A stretch of 64,000 nt of DNA, from positions 1 through 64,000 of the forward strand of contig CAJOHG010000002.1 of assembly GCA_905234395.1 (NCBI GenBank), in the 5' to 3' direction. The position numbers were made by a program, and so were the translations under genes. Position 1 is the first letter of the stretch, and every line of letters begins with the position of its first letter. Below, piece after piece: positions 23,996-32,438 of this stretch. This DNA comes from an uncultured Selenomonadaceae bacterium. GTDB lineage: Bacteria; Bacillota; Negativicutes; Selenomonadales; Selenomonadaceae. A model generated the notes under the pieces. That model did no database searches, was not told the origin of the DNA, and saw only the letters and a program-made list of their open reading frames with translations.

Positions 23996-26734
23996 TTATT
24001 TCTTGACGAGCTTTGAACCGCTGATTCTGTAAATCGAGCTGTTGACATGGAAGGATGTTGCGTCAAAGTCACTCAAGGTAATTGCCTTTGCAGTGGTGCC
24101 GACTTTGAAATAGACTTCGTCCTTAGATTTACTGTAAGAAGCCGAGAAAGCTCCCGTAATCTTGAGCAAGTCGTTGTCGCCGAAGCCGTAAATAACGTCC
24201 TTGCCGTCGCCCTTGGCATAAATGAACGTGTCTTTGTATGAACTGCCCCAAAGTGAATCGTTGCCCTTGCCGCCGTTGATTGACACGTTCGCGCCATAAT
24301 TTTGAATTGAATCGTTGCCTTTGCCGCCAAGGATTTTGACGTTCGCACCGTCGTTGGTGATTGAATCGTTGCCGTCGCCGCCGCGTATAGTCGTTTTCTC
24401 GCCATAGCTTTGAATGTAGTCGTTGCCTTTGCCGCCGGTGATTGAAACGTTCTCGCCGCTGTTGACGATGCGATCGATGCCCGCGCCGGAATTAATTGTT
24501 GCTTTGTTGCCGTTGTTGCTGATGCCGTCGGAGCCGGAGCCGGTCGTTATCTTAGCTTTCGAACCGCTGTTTGAAATGTACCAACTGCCCTTTGTCTTGC
24601 TGATGGTCTTAGAATTTTTCGTGTTGGCAAATTTAGTTCTGCCCGCGTTGATGACGACAGACTTGCCCTTAGAATCTTTGACGGTGATTTTATCGAAGAG
24701 AGAGTCTTTGAACGTGAGCGAACCTTTGCCGACTTTGACGACAATATCGCCGTTGCCGGACTTTGAAGTTGAGCCGAGAGTTCCGCTTGTCAAATTGACG
24801 GTCAAATTCGCGCCGCCCATATTGCTCTTGTTGCCAAGGATGATGTCATTGCCGTCGCCGGACGCGTAGAAAAGTTTGACGTTATCGCCGGTCGTGTCAA
24901 TGGTGTCGTTGCCTGTGCCCGCGTTGATTGAAACGTTCGTTGCGTTGTAGCTATTGTAAATTGAATCGTTGCCGGCTCCCGCGCTGATTGAAACGTTATC
25001 GCCGCTGCTTTGGATAATATCAACACTTTTTCCGCCGAGTATTGTAACGTCGTCGCTATAGTTCCTTATGTAATTTGAAGTCGACTTGCCCTTGACGGTT
25101 GTATTGCCGGCGTTATTGTCGATGACGTTGACGGGCGTGATGCCTTTGGTTGACGTGGCGATATTGACGGTGGAAACGTCCGTCACTCCTGCGAGCGTGA
25201 TGTTGTTCTTGCCGACAGTGACGAGAGCATAACCGTCCTTTTGAGTTTTAGTGTATTTCGCGCCGCTGACAACGAGAGTATCGAGCATTCCGAAATTTTG
25301 AATGCAGTCGTTGCCGTCGCCCGATTTGTAAACATAAACATTGCCGATTCCGAATACGGAATTAAAAGTATCGTTACCTGCACCGCCGAGGATTGTCGTG
25401 TTGGAACCTGAAGTGTAAATGCAATCATTACCTTCACCGCCGTTGATTGAAACATTGTTGTTGTCGTTGTCAATAGTGTCGTTGCCCTTGCCGCCGTTGA
25501 TTGACACGTTTAAGCCATTGTTTCTGATCGAATCATCACCTGCACCGCCGCTGATTGAGACGTTGTCGCCGGAATTGTAGATGGTATCGTTCCCTTCGCC
25601 GCTCGTGATTGTGACGTTGTCGCCGCCGTTGTTTATCGAATCATTACCTGCACCGCCGCTGATTGAAACGTTCTTTGCACCGTCGCCGTCAATTCCACGG
25701 TCGTTAAAAATGGTGTCATCACCTGCGCCGCCGTTGATTGAGACATTTGCGCCATTGTTGTAAATGAAATTGTTTCCGTTACCGCCGTCGATTGTGACGT
25801 TGGAGTTGTAACTGCGAATCTTGTCGTAACCGCCGCCGCCTTTAATCACGACTTTGGAGCCGCTGTTATAAATGTCGTCGGTACTTTTGCCGCCGCTTAT
25901 CGTGACGTTATTTGCGTAATTCCTTATCCAGTTCGAGGACGATCTGCCTTTAATTTGTTTCTTGGTCGTGTTGTTGCTGACGACGTTTACGGGTGCAATG
26001 CCCTTTGCAGACGTGACGATATTGACATTGGCAAGTTCGGAGGCATCGGCGAGCGTGATTGTATTCTCTCCGACTTTGACGAGAACATCTTCGCCGCTCT
26101 TGACCGTAGTAAAGTCCGCACCGTCGATAACCAATGTCTCCAAAATTCCAAAGCCGTTGATATAGTCATTGCCGTCGCCGGGCTTGTAAACATAAACCAT
26201 GCCTGCCTCGGAATTGTAAACGGTATCGCTGCCCTTGCCGCCGATAATTGTCGTGTTGAAACCCGAATTGTAAATTACATCGTTATCCGCGCCCGCATTG
26301 ATTGAGGAATTGTTGCGTTTGTTGTCAATGGTGTCGTCGCCCTTGCCGCCGTTGATTGATACGTCTTTATAGTTGCCAAGAACGTAATCGTAATCGTTGA
26401 TGTAACCGTAATCGTTGCCTTTATCGCCGGCAGTTATGTCGTTAAAAATGTAGTCGTTGCCATTGCCGCCGTTGATTATGACTTTCGAGCTGTAATTGAC
26501 AATCGAATCGTCGCCGTTGCCGCCATAAATTTCAGATCCATTATGACCGTTTGAGAGCGAAATTGAATCTTTGCCGTTGTAGCCATAAAAAATAAGCGCA
26601 TGATCCGTTTCACCGGGCGGATATTGACCGGCACTCGTCATGCCATCGTCTTCGCCCGTCCCTTTAAGTATATACCAATCAGCTGGATGTTTTCCGGTTA
26701 TTCCGCCTTCATAATGTACTCCTATCAATGCCAT
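23996..26734 (-). CDS. Large RTX (calcium-binding repeat) protein 3
   Basis: A 912-residue protein. The first 60 residues (MALIGVHYEGGITGKHPADW) differ from the other RTX proteins. Then come alternating GGxGNDxIx / NxGxNVxIx units, three inserted modules (KTQKDGYALVTVGKNNITL near 500 is the clearest), and the shared C-terminal cap ending SGSKLVKK. The start at MALIG follows GAGGAGAGG. Like its neighbours it lacks a signal peptide, as expected for type I secretion. Its promoter contains a 12-nt A-tract, which makes variable expression likely. Function is inferred only as a secreted or surface protein. Confidence 0.9.
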   Translation of the reverse strand: MALIGVHYEGGITGKHPADWYILKGTGEDDGMTSAGQYPPGETDHALIFYGYNGKDSISLSNGHNGSEIYGGNGDDSIVNYSSKVIINGGNGNDYIFNDITAGDKGNDYGYINDYDYVLGNYKDVSINGGKGDDTIDNKRNNSSINAGADNDVIYNSGFNTTIIGGKGSDTVYNSEAGMVYVYKPGDGNDYINGFGILETLVIDGADFTTVKSGEDVLVKVGENTITLADASELANVNIVTSAKGIAPVNVVSNNTTKKQIKGRSSSNWIRNYANNVTISGGKSTDDIYNSGSKVVIKGGGGYDKIRSYNSNVTIDGGNGNNFIYNNGANVSINGGAGDDTIFNDRGIDGDGAKNVSISGGAGNDSINNGGDNVTITSGEGNDTIYNSGDNVSISGGAGDDSIRNNGLNVSINGGKGNDTIDNDNNNVSINGGEGNDCIYTSGSNTTILGGAGNDTFNSVFGIGNVYVYKSGDGNDCIQNFGMLDTLVVSGAKYTKTQKDGYALVTVGKNNITLAGVTDVSTVNIATSTKGITPVNVIDNNAGNTTVKGKSTSNYIRNYSDDVTILGGKSVDIIQSSGDNVSISAGAGNDSIYNSYNATNVSINAGTGNDTIDTTGDNVKLFYASGDGNDIILGNKSNMGGANLTVNLTSGTLGSTSKSGNGDIVVKVGKGSLTFKDSLFDKITVKDSKGKSVVINAGRTKFANTKNSKTISKTKGSWYISNSGSKAKITTGSGSDGISNNGNKATINSGAGIDRIVNSGENVSITGGKGNDYIQSYGEKTTIRGGDGNDSITNDGANVKILGGKGNDSIQNYGANVSINGGKGNDSLWGSSYKDTFIYAKGDGKDVIYGFGDNDLLKITGAFSASYSKSKDEVYFKVGTTAKAITLSDFDATSFHVNSSIYRISGSKLVKK

Positions 26735-26777
26735 AAAAATCCTCTCCTCTGAAAAATTCTTGATTGACTTCCTGCTC

Positions 26778-26807
26778 ATTATAATAGCTGTTTTTTTTTT
26801 TTGTCAA
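26778..26807 (-). promoter_or_regulatory. Promoter of RTX gene 3 with an A12 tract in the spacer
   Basis: Minus strand: -35 TTGACA (26802-26807) and -10 TATAAT (26778-26783), both perfect, separated by 18 nt. An A12 homopolymer (26791-26802) starts at the last base of the -35 box and fills 11 of the spacer positions. Length changes in the tract would alter the spacing directly. Confidence 0.85.
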
Positions 26808-26828
26808 TTCAGGACGCGAGCTTTTTGC

Positions 26829-26852
26829 AAAAAAAATCCCGTCTTTCGACGG
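26829..26852 (-). terminator. Terminator of the second GT41-like gene
   Basis: Minus strand: CCGTC GAAA GACGG perfect hairpin followed by GATTTTTTTT. It is nearly the same element as at 23951-23975. Confidence 0.85.
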
Positions 26853-26861
26853 TTGTAAGAT

Positions 26862-28433
26862 TCACATTAATTTTCGTTCATTGGTTAAGATTATCAGGAA
26901 AGTTTCTTCGACGGCGCGAACATAAGCAGTTGAATTCATCAGCGGCGAACGTTCTATCATGCCGCGCAGATTTTTCCGCAAGTCGTTGAGCAATTCCCAA
27001 TCGTTTGCCAATATCACCGCGCGTTGAACATAATCGTTGACGTTATCTACTGCGAACACTTCAAGCCCGATGTTTTTCAACATGCTCAAGCCGAACCGCG
27101 TGCCGTGTCTGCCGCCGTAAAGACTGACAACGGGAACGCCCATATACAGAGCCTCGCAGGTCGTGACGCCGCCGGTATAAGGAAACGTATCAAGCGCGAT
27201 GTCAACGTCTGCATAATCGGCAAGGTGATTCGCAGTGTAGCCGCGCATGTCAACTCGCGCAACGTCAATGCCGAAATTTTTCAATCGTTCGCCGACAAAG
27301 TTGCGACAATCTTCCGTGTTGAAAATTTTATGTTTGAGCAGAAGCCGACTGTTGGGCACGGCATCAAGAATTTTTTTCCACGCACGCAAAATCGAATCGG
27401 TCACCTTGCTGAACTGATTGAAACTTCCAAACATCACGAAACCTTTCATGCGGCAAGGCAACGGAAAAGTTTCAAGTTTGACGGAAGAATTGTAGCAGAC
27501 GTGACTTTGCGGCAACATGATGATTTTTTCGCTGAAGTATTCGCGCATTGCCGACGCATTGCCCGCGCAGTGAATATCCGACAGAAAATAATCAAAACAT
27601 TCAAGTCCGGTTGAGTTCATGTAGCCGAGACCGCTCACTTGCACCGAGGCAGGACGATATGCCGCGACGCGCAGACGATTGCCCGCCGTATGACCCGCCA
27701 AATCAAAGAGAATGTCGATCTCGTCGTTGCGAATGACTTCGGCTGCTTGAGCGTCCGTCAAAGTTGAAATGTCTCGCCAACCGTCGACAACCTTGAGCAA
27801 ATTTTCCGTGACAACGTCGACTTCGGCGGAATTCGAGTAGCAATAGACGGCGAAAAATTTTTTGTCGAGACCCGTCAACAAATCCCAACTCCAAGCCATC
27901 GCGACGTGCCAATTAAAATCGGCGGACACGAATCCCACGCGAATTTTGCCGTGATTGTAAAATTTTCGCGGATAGGGCGTGATGTCCGCCAAATATTTTT
28001 TGTAGTCGTCATAAAGTGCGCGGAAGTCTTCGGCAGAAAAATTTTCGGAATTATTTGCGGCAAAGAGCGCGTTACTTATCTCGACGCAAGATTTTTCGCC
28101 GTTATTCTCCAGAGCCGCCGACAATCGGAAACTTTCCACTGCCTCCGAAATTCTTCCGACTTCGCGAACGACCGAGCCATAGACGCTCAAAGCATCAGCC
28201 GCCAAATATTTTTCGTCGGGCGAATTCAAATCGAATCGCGGCAAAAGTTCTTCGAGCACGCGAATTTCTTTGATATATTCGGTTTGTTCGCGCCAAATGT
28301 AAGCCTCAAGCAGGGAAGGTTTTTTCCAATGCGGTGCGGCAGATTTTATGTCGTTGACAAGCTCCAGTGCCGCGTCGAAATTTTTTGCCTTGAACAGTGC
28401 GAGAGCTTGAGCATATCGTTCCAAAATTTCCAA
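26862..28433 (-). CDS. TPR-GT41 (SPINDLY/O-GlcNAc-transferase-like) glycosyltransferase, copy 2
   Basis: A 523-residue paralog of 8517-10073 with the same layout: helical TPR-like N-terminus (ALALFKAKNFDAALELV), then GT41 motifs IRVGFVSADFNWHVAM near 164, DILFDLAGHTAGNRLRVAAY near 244, GFVMFGSFNQFSKVT near 335 and DTFPYTGGVTTCEAL near 420. The start is TTG, 12 nt after the ChW gene, so it is probably co-transcribed with smpB and that gene. It ends 128 nt before the RTX 3 start, with a terminator between. The position beside RTX proteins rich in Asn-Asp-Ser/Thr suggests a modification role (inference). Confidence 0.88.
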   Translation of the reverse strand: MEILERYAQALALFKAKNFDAALELVNDIKSAAPHWKKPSLLEAYIWREQTEYIKEIRVLEELLPRFDLNSPDEKYLAADALSVYGSVVREVGRISEAVESFRLSAALENNGEKSCVEISNALFAANNSENFSAEDFRALYDDYKKYLADITPYPRKFYNHGKIRVGFVSADFNWHVAMAWSWDLLTGLDKKFFAVYCYSNSAEVDVVTENLLKVVDGWRDISTLTDAQAAEVIRNDEIDILFDLAGHTAGNRLRVAAYRPASVQVSGLGYMNSTGLECFDYFLSDIHCAGNASAMREYFSEKIIMLPQSHVCYNSSVKLETFPLPCRMKGFVMFGSFNQFSKVTDSILRAWKKILDAVPNSRLLLKHKIFNTEDCRNFVGERLKNFGIDVARVDMRGYTANHLADYADVDIALDTFPYTGGVTTCEALYMGVPVVSLYGGRHGTRFGLSMLKNIGLEVFAVDNVNDYVQRAVILANDWELLNDLRKNLRGMIERSPLMNSTAYVRAVEETFLIILTNERKLM

Positions 28434-28445
28434 TTAAGTCACCCG

Positions 28446-29012
28446 TCAATAATAATAATCGTCGTCGTATCTGCGGTGTCCTCTGTAATAATCGTCGTCA
28501 TATCTGCGATTTCTTCTATAATCGTCGTCGTCATCATAACGCGAATTTTTTTCGACAAGGCGAATCTGCACAGCCTCCATACGCAAACTTTGACCCGTGG
28601 TGCCTGCAACTTCGCCGTTTTTCACCCAATCAAGCCAGCCGTAGTCCGCAATGTGCGCACGATAATAAATGTCGTAACGACGTGCCGCAGAGCCTGTAAG
28701 CTCAATTCTGACCGCCTCCATTTGCAAACCTTCACCGGTCGTTCCTGCAATTTCACCGCTTCTGACGGGATCGAGCCAACCGTAGTCCGCAATGTGCGCA
28801 CAGTATCTGATGCCGCCGTCAAAATTTATTCGCAGAGCCTCCATACGCAGACTTTCGCCTGTGGTGCCGGCGACTTCGTTGTTGCCGACGGGCTCAAGCC
28901 AGCCATAGTCCGCAATGTGCGCCTGATAAGTGATTCGCGGATAAGCGGAAACGTTCTGCGCGAAGGTCAACATTAACGCCAAAATCATTGCGGCAAAAAT
29001 TTTTTTAATCAT
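28446..29012 (-). CDS. Secreted ChW-repeat protein with Arg/Asp/Tyr-rich tail
   Basis: A 188-residue protein. A signal peptide (MIKKIFAAMILALMLTFAQ, cleavage after VSA) is followed by three repeats of about 45 residues, each with AHIADYGWLDPV and EVAGTTGQSLRMEAVRI, the clostridial hydrophobic-W (ChW) pattern. The last 33 residues are a charged tail of RRYDDDYY-like units. ChW repeats are found on the outer face of Bacillota cells and are thought to bind surface components. It overlaps smpB by 4 nt (ATGA), so it is translationally coupled to a housekeeping gene, which is unusual. Confidence 0.85.
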   Translation of the reverse strand: MIKKIFAAMILALMLTFAQNVSAYPRITYQAHIADYGWLEPVGNNEVAGTTGESLRMEALRINFDGGIRYCAHIADYGWLDPVRSGEIAGTTGEGLQMEAVRIELTGSAARRYDIYYRAHIADYGWLDWVKNGEVAGTTGQSLRMEAVQIRLVEKNSRYDDDDDYRRNRRYDDDYYRGHRRYDDDYYY

Positions 29013-29473
29013 TTCGTTCTCTCCTTTAATGCCCGTTCAATGTCGCGTTGAGCTGATTTTTCGTGCAAGGCGGCGCGTTTGTCGTAATTGTGTTTGCCGC
29101 TCGCCAATGCCAATTCCAATTTCGCACGACCCTTTTTAAAATAAATTTTCAGCGGCACGAGTGTGAAACCTTTTTCCCGCGTCTTGCCGAAAAGTTTTAA
29201 AATCTCGCGCTTGTGAAGGAGCAACCGTCTGCGGCGCAACGGCTCATGATTAAAAATATTTCCCTGCTCATAAGGGCTGATGTGCAGGTGTTTAATAAAA
29301 ACTTCACCGTCTCGGACTTCGGCGTAGCTGTCGCGCAGATTGGCTTTACCCGCCCGCAAACTCTTGACTTCCGTACCTTGCAGTTCAATGCCCGCCTCGT
29401 AAATCTCATGGATAAAATAATCGTGACGCGCCTTGCGATTTTCGCAGACGGTTTTAAATTCGTCTTTCTTCAT
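29009..29473 (-). CDS. smpB: SsrA-binding protein SmpB
   Basis: Partner of tmRNA in rescuing stalled ribosomes. It has 154 residues, the family length. Marks are ENRKARHDYFIHEIYEAGIE near residue 10, LQGTEVKSLRAGKANLRDSY near 30, and the C-terminal LASGKHNYDKRAALHEKSAQ. The start at MKKDEF has GAGGTGA upstream. No tmRNA gene (ssrA), often nearby, was recognised here. Confidence 0.96.
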   Translation of the reverse strand: MKKDEFKTVCENRKARHDYFIHEIYEAGIELQGTEVKSLRAGKANLRDSYAEVRDGEVFIKHLHISPYEQGNIFNHEPLRRRRLLLHKREILKLFGKTREKGFTLVPLKIYFKKGRAKLELALASGKHNYDKRAALHEKSAQRDIERALKERTK

Positions 29474-29545
29474 ACAAATCACCTCGTCGCGAAAATTTAT
29501 ACCATATCCGACACTGGGAATCAATTAAACAAGATTAGGATTGTG

Positions 29546-30340
29546 TTAGGAATTTATGTCGCGGAGCTTGTCGCCGAGCAGATTGAACGTCGCCACCGTG
29601 ATGAAAATCGCTGTACCCGGTGCAAGAATCACCCACGGCGCAGTTTGCAACATTGACCGCCCGTTATTCATCATCGCGCCCCATTCGGCTGTCGGAGGCA
29701 TTGCGCCAAGTCCGAGGAACGATAAGCCCGCCAATTCCATGATTATCGTACCAATGTCAAGAGCCGCCGTCACGAACACAGGCCCGGCAATATTCGGCAG
29801 GACGTGCACAAATAAAATCGTCGTCGAGCTTGAGCCGGACATTTTCGCCGCGTCGAGGTAAGGCATTGATTTTATCGCCAGCACCAGCCCGCGTGAGATT
29901 CTTGCGTATTTTGTCCAACCGATTAACGCCAAAGCCGCCGCCGCGTTCAAAAGTCCGCCGCCGAGTGCTCCCGCTACCGCAATAGCGAAAACCATCTGCG
30001 GGAAGGCTAAAAACACGTCAGACAGCCGCATTAAGAACGTATCGATTTTTCCGCCGTGGTAGCCGCAAAGTGCTCCGATAAAACTGCCGACGCTTGACAT
30101 CACCGCCAACAAAATCAGTGACGCGCATAAAGTTGTTTGCGAACCGACAATCACGCGCGATAAAACGTCCCGACCATATCTGTCAGTGCCAAGTAAATTT
30201 GTCAAATTCGGCGGCGCGAGTGCTCCTTCCAAATCTTGTGCGTATGGATCAAACGGCGTCAACCACTCTGCGAAAATCGCAACGAGGATTAAAATTGCCG
30301 AGGCAGTCACATACGGAATTAACGGACGAAATTTTTTCAT
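29546..30340 (-). CDS. ABC transporter permease, DppC/NikC type
   Basis: A 264-residue inner-membrane permease of the peptide/nickel family. After the first transmembrane segment comes LLGTDRYGRDVLSRVIVG near residue 48. The ATPase-contact loop is AAKMSGSSSTTILFVHVLPN near 165, and SFLGLGAMPPTAEWGAM near 215 is the usual C-terminal mark. It overlaps the DppB/NikB gene by 4 nt. No binding protein or ATPase gene is adjacent, so the substrate (dipeptide, oligopeptide or nickel) cannot be decided. Confidence 0.9.
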   Translation of the reverse strand: MKKFRPLIPYVTASAILILVAIFAEWLTPFDPYAQDLEGALAPPNLTNLLGTDRYGRDVLSRVIVGSQTTLCASLILLAVMSSVGSFIGALCGYHGGKIDTFLMRLSDVFLAFPQMVFAIAVAGALGGGLLNAAAALALIGWTKYARISRGLVLAIKSMPYLDAAKMSGSSSTTILFVHVLPNIAGPVFVTAALDIGTIIMELAGLSFLGLGAMPPTAEWGAMMNNGRSMLQTAPWVILAPGTAIFITVATFNLLGDKLRDINS

Positions 30341-31260
30341 GACAATTCACCAAGTCGCACGCGAGGATCCAGCCAATGATAGAGTAAATCTGCCGCGAGA
30401 TTTATCAGCACATAGATTATCGCCATCCACACGACATAAGCTTGAATCAGCGGGTAATCGCGCATCAAAATTGCATCGACCGCCATTTTGCCGACACCGT
30501 CCCACATGAAAATCGTTTCGACAATCGCCGTGCCGCCGAGAAGCGATCCCATTGACAGCGCGAGCAACGTGATTATCATGATTAAACTTGAGCGCAGAAC
30601 ACTTTTAATCAGAATGGTCAATTCGTCGACGCCGCGACTCCTTGCGCCCATGACGTATGGTTTGTCGAGTTCTTCCAATACGACTGCGCGGATTTGTCTC
30701 GTGTATTTGGCACCCATTGCGATTGTTAACGTCAACGCGGGCATTATGACATTTTGTCCGATTATCGGCAGGAGATTTAGTTTGAGCGCGAGGAAATAAA
30801 TCAGCAACAGTCCGACGAAAAAATTTGGCAGTGAGTTGCCGATGAATGTCAGCGTGCGAATCATGTAGTCGAGCGGACGATTTTGATTGACGGCAGAAAG
30901 AATTCCGAGCGGTGTCGCAATTAAGACCGTCAGCAGGATTGACACGAGCATTAATTCAATCGTCGCGGGCAATTTGTCGGCGAACGTTTCAAAGACGAGC
31001 TTGCCGCTTATGAATGAGCGTCCCATATCGCCCGTTAAAATTCCGCCGAGCCAATTTCCGTATTGAATCAGAAACGGTTGGTCAAGTCCGAGTTCCGCAC
31101 GTTTGGCGGCTTTAATTTCCTCCGACACGCCGCCCGATTGCTCAAAAATTTTGTCGACCGCATCGTCCGCCGCGAATTGCATCATTCCGAACGTCAAGAA
31201 CGTCACGCCGAGAATTATCGGCACAAGCTGAACGAGTCGCGCTAAAAAATATTTCTTCAT
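30337..31260 (-). CDS. ABC transporter permease, DppB/NikB type
   Basis: A 307-residue inner-membrane permease. The N-terminus MKKYFLARLVQLVPIILGVT and the region GLDQPFLIQYGNWLGGILTG near 58 are typical of the family; MGARSRGVDELTILIKSVLR near 200 is the ATPase-contact loop, and the protein ends in YHWLDPRVRLGE. It forms the heterodimer partner of the DppC/NikC gene. A perfect 15-bp palindrome lies 4 nt upstream of the start and may bind a regulator. The rest of the transporter must be encoded elsewhere. Confidence 0.9.
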   Translation of the reverse strand: MKKYFLARLVQLVPIILGVTFLTFGMMQFAADDAVDKIFEQSGGVSEEIKAAKRAELGLDQPFLIQYGNWLGGILTGDMGRSFISGKLVFETFADKLPATIELMLVSILLTVLIATPLGILSAVNQNRPLDYMIRTLTFIGNSLPNFFVGLLLIYFLALKLNLLPIIGQNVIMPALTLTIAMGAKYTRQIRAVVLEELDKPYVMGARSRGVDELTILIKSVLRSSLIMIITLLALSMGSLLGGTAIVETIFMWDGVGKMAVDAILMRDYPLIQAYVVWMAIIYVLINLAADLLYHWLDPRVRLGELS

Positions 31261-31263
31261 GCG

Positions 31264-31278
31264 CCGATTTTAAATCGG
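31264..31278. promoter_or_regulatory. Perfect palindrome at the permease operon start
   Basis: CCGATTT T AAATCGG, directly upstream of the DppB/NikB-like ATG. It could be an operator or simply a small hairpin over the ribosome-binding region; no clear ribosome-binding site is otherwise seen for this gene. Confidence 0.4.
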
Positions 31279-31404
31279 TTGCGTAAAAAAAATAAGCCCT
31301 GCGCGGGGATAAGGCGGAAAATTTTTTTGCAACGGCTTTTCAATGTCAAAGTTTCGCGGTAGAATATCGCCGTTTAACGCAGTACTGTTTTAGGAGTGAT
31401 TTTT

Positions 31405-32436
31405 GTGGTCATTATCATGAATCCCGAAGCGACTTCGCAAAACATCGACGAGGTCATTAAGGCGATAAAGAGCGTCGGACTTGATGCCAAGATTATGGAG
31501 GGTGCGCAACAGAAAATCGTCGGCGTCATTGGCGACAAAACTAAGCTTGCCTCCGTCGCGATTGATGCATTGCCCGGCGTTGAAAGTTCCGTCGCAATTT
31601 CAAAGAGCTACAAACTTGCAAGCCGTGAGTTTCATCCGCAAGCAAGCATTATCGACGTTGGCGGCGTGAAAATCGGCGGAGGTCTTCCCGTCGTTATGGC
31701 AGGTCCTTGCGCTGTCGAAAGTCGCGAGCAACTTCTCAAGGCGGCTCAAATCGTCAAGGACGGCGGTGCAAAATTTCTGCGCGGCGGTGCTTATAAACCG
31801 AGAACTTCGCCGTACTCGTTCCAAGGTCTCGAAGTCGAAGGCTTGAAATATCTTGCGGAGGCTCGTGAAGTTACGGGCTTGAAAATCGTCACGGAAGTCA
31901 CAACCGTTGAAGGCATTGCTCCCGTTGCCGAATATGCAGACATGTTGCAAATCGGCGCACGTAATATGCAGAACTTTGGCTTGCTTAAAGAGGTCGGCAA
32001 ATGCAAACGTCCCGTGCTTTTGAAACGCGGACTTGCCGCAACGATTGACGAGTGGCTTAACGCTGCCGAATACATCATGAACGCCGGCAATCCCGAAGTC
32101 GTCCTTTGCGAACGCGGCATCAGAACTTACGAGACTTACACGCGCAACACGTTGGACTTGTCTGCAGTCGCGGCGGTCAAACATCTGTCGCACTTGCCGA
32201 TAATCGTCGATCCAAGTCACGGCACCGGCAAATGGCGCATGGTTAAGCCAATGGCTTTTGCGGCAATCGCGGCGGGAGCAGACGGCTTGATGATGGAAGT
32301 GCACCCGAATCCCGCGCGAGCATTATCGGACGGTCCGCAATCTTTGACGCCCGAACATTATCGCTCAATCATGAACGGCATAAAAAAATTGGCAACGTTC
32401 CTGCGCGACGAAAATTTAATCGGACTGGAGGAATAA
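31405..32436 (+). CDS. aroF: 3-deoxy-7-phosphoheptulonate (DAHP) synthase, class I-beta
   Basis: First step of aromatic amino acid synthesis (phosphoenolpyruvate plus erythrose 4-phosphate). It has 343 residues. An N-terminal ferredoxin-like regulatory domain (about 1-70, [18 protein letters not shown]) precedes the barrel, as in the Thermotoga-type enzyme that is inhibited by Tyr or Phe. Barrel marks are [19 protein letters not shown] near 95, [20 protein letters not shown] near 120, and [13 protein letters not shown] near 270. The GTG start has AGGAG 8 nt upstream, better than the ATG four codons later. A weak -10-like TAGAAT is at 31360. trmB follows after 2 nt. Confidence 0.93.
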   Translation: MVIIMNPEATSQNIDEVIKAIKSVGLDAKIMEGAQQKIVGVIGDKTKLASVAIDALPGVESSVAISKSYKLASREFHPQASIIDVGGVKIGGGLPVVMAGPCAVESREQLLKAAQIVKDGGAKFLRGGAYKPRTSPYSFQGLEVEGLKYLAEAREVTGLKIVTEVTTVEGIAPVAEYADMLQIGARNMQNFGLLKEVGKCKRPVLLKRGLAATIDEWLNAAEYIMNAGNPEVVLCERGIRTYETYTRNTLDLSAVAAVKHLSHLPIIVDPSHGTGKWRMVKPMAFAAIAAGADGLMMEVHPNPARALSDGPQSLTPEHYRSIMNGIKKLATFLRDENLIGLEE

Positions 32437-32438
32437 TT

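Noticed and set aside
17800-26800. The RTX repeat DNA as a possible CRISPR or satellite array
   Set aside because: The periodicity follows the 9- and 18-residue protein repeats in an open frame; spacers of constant length and palindromic direct repeats are absent.
27024-27614. Long open frame opposite the second GT41-like gene
   Set aside because: Antisense shadow of a gene with clear domain motifs; no ribosome-binding site and no recognisable protein.
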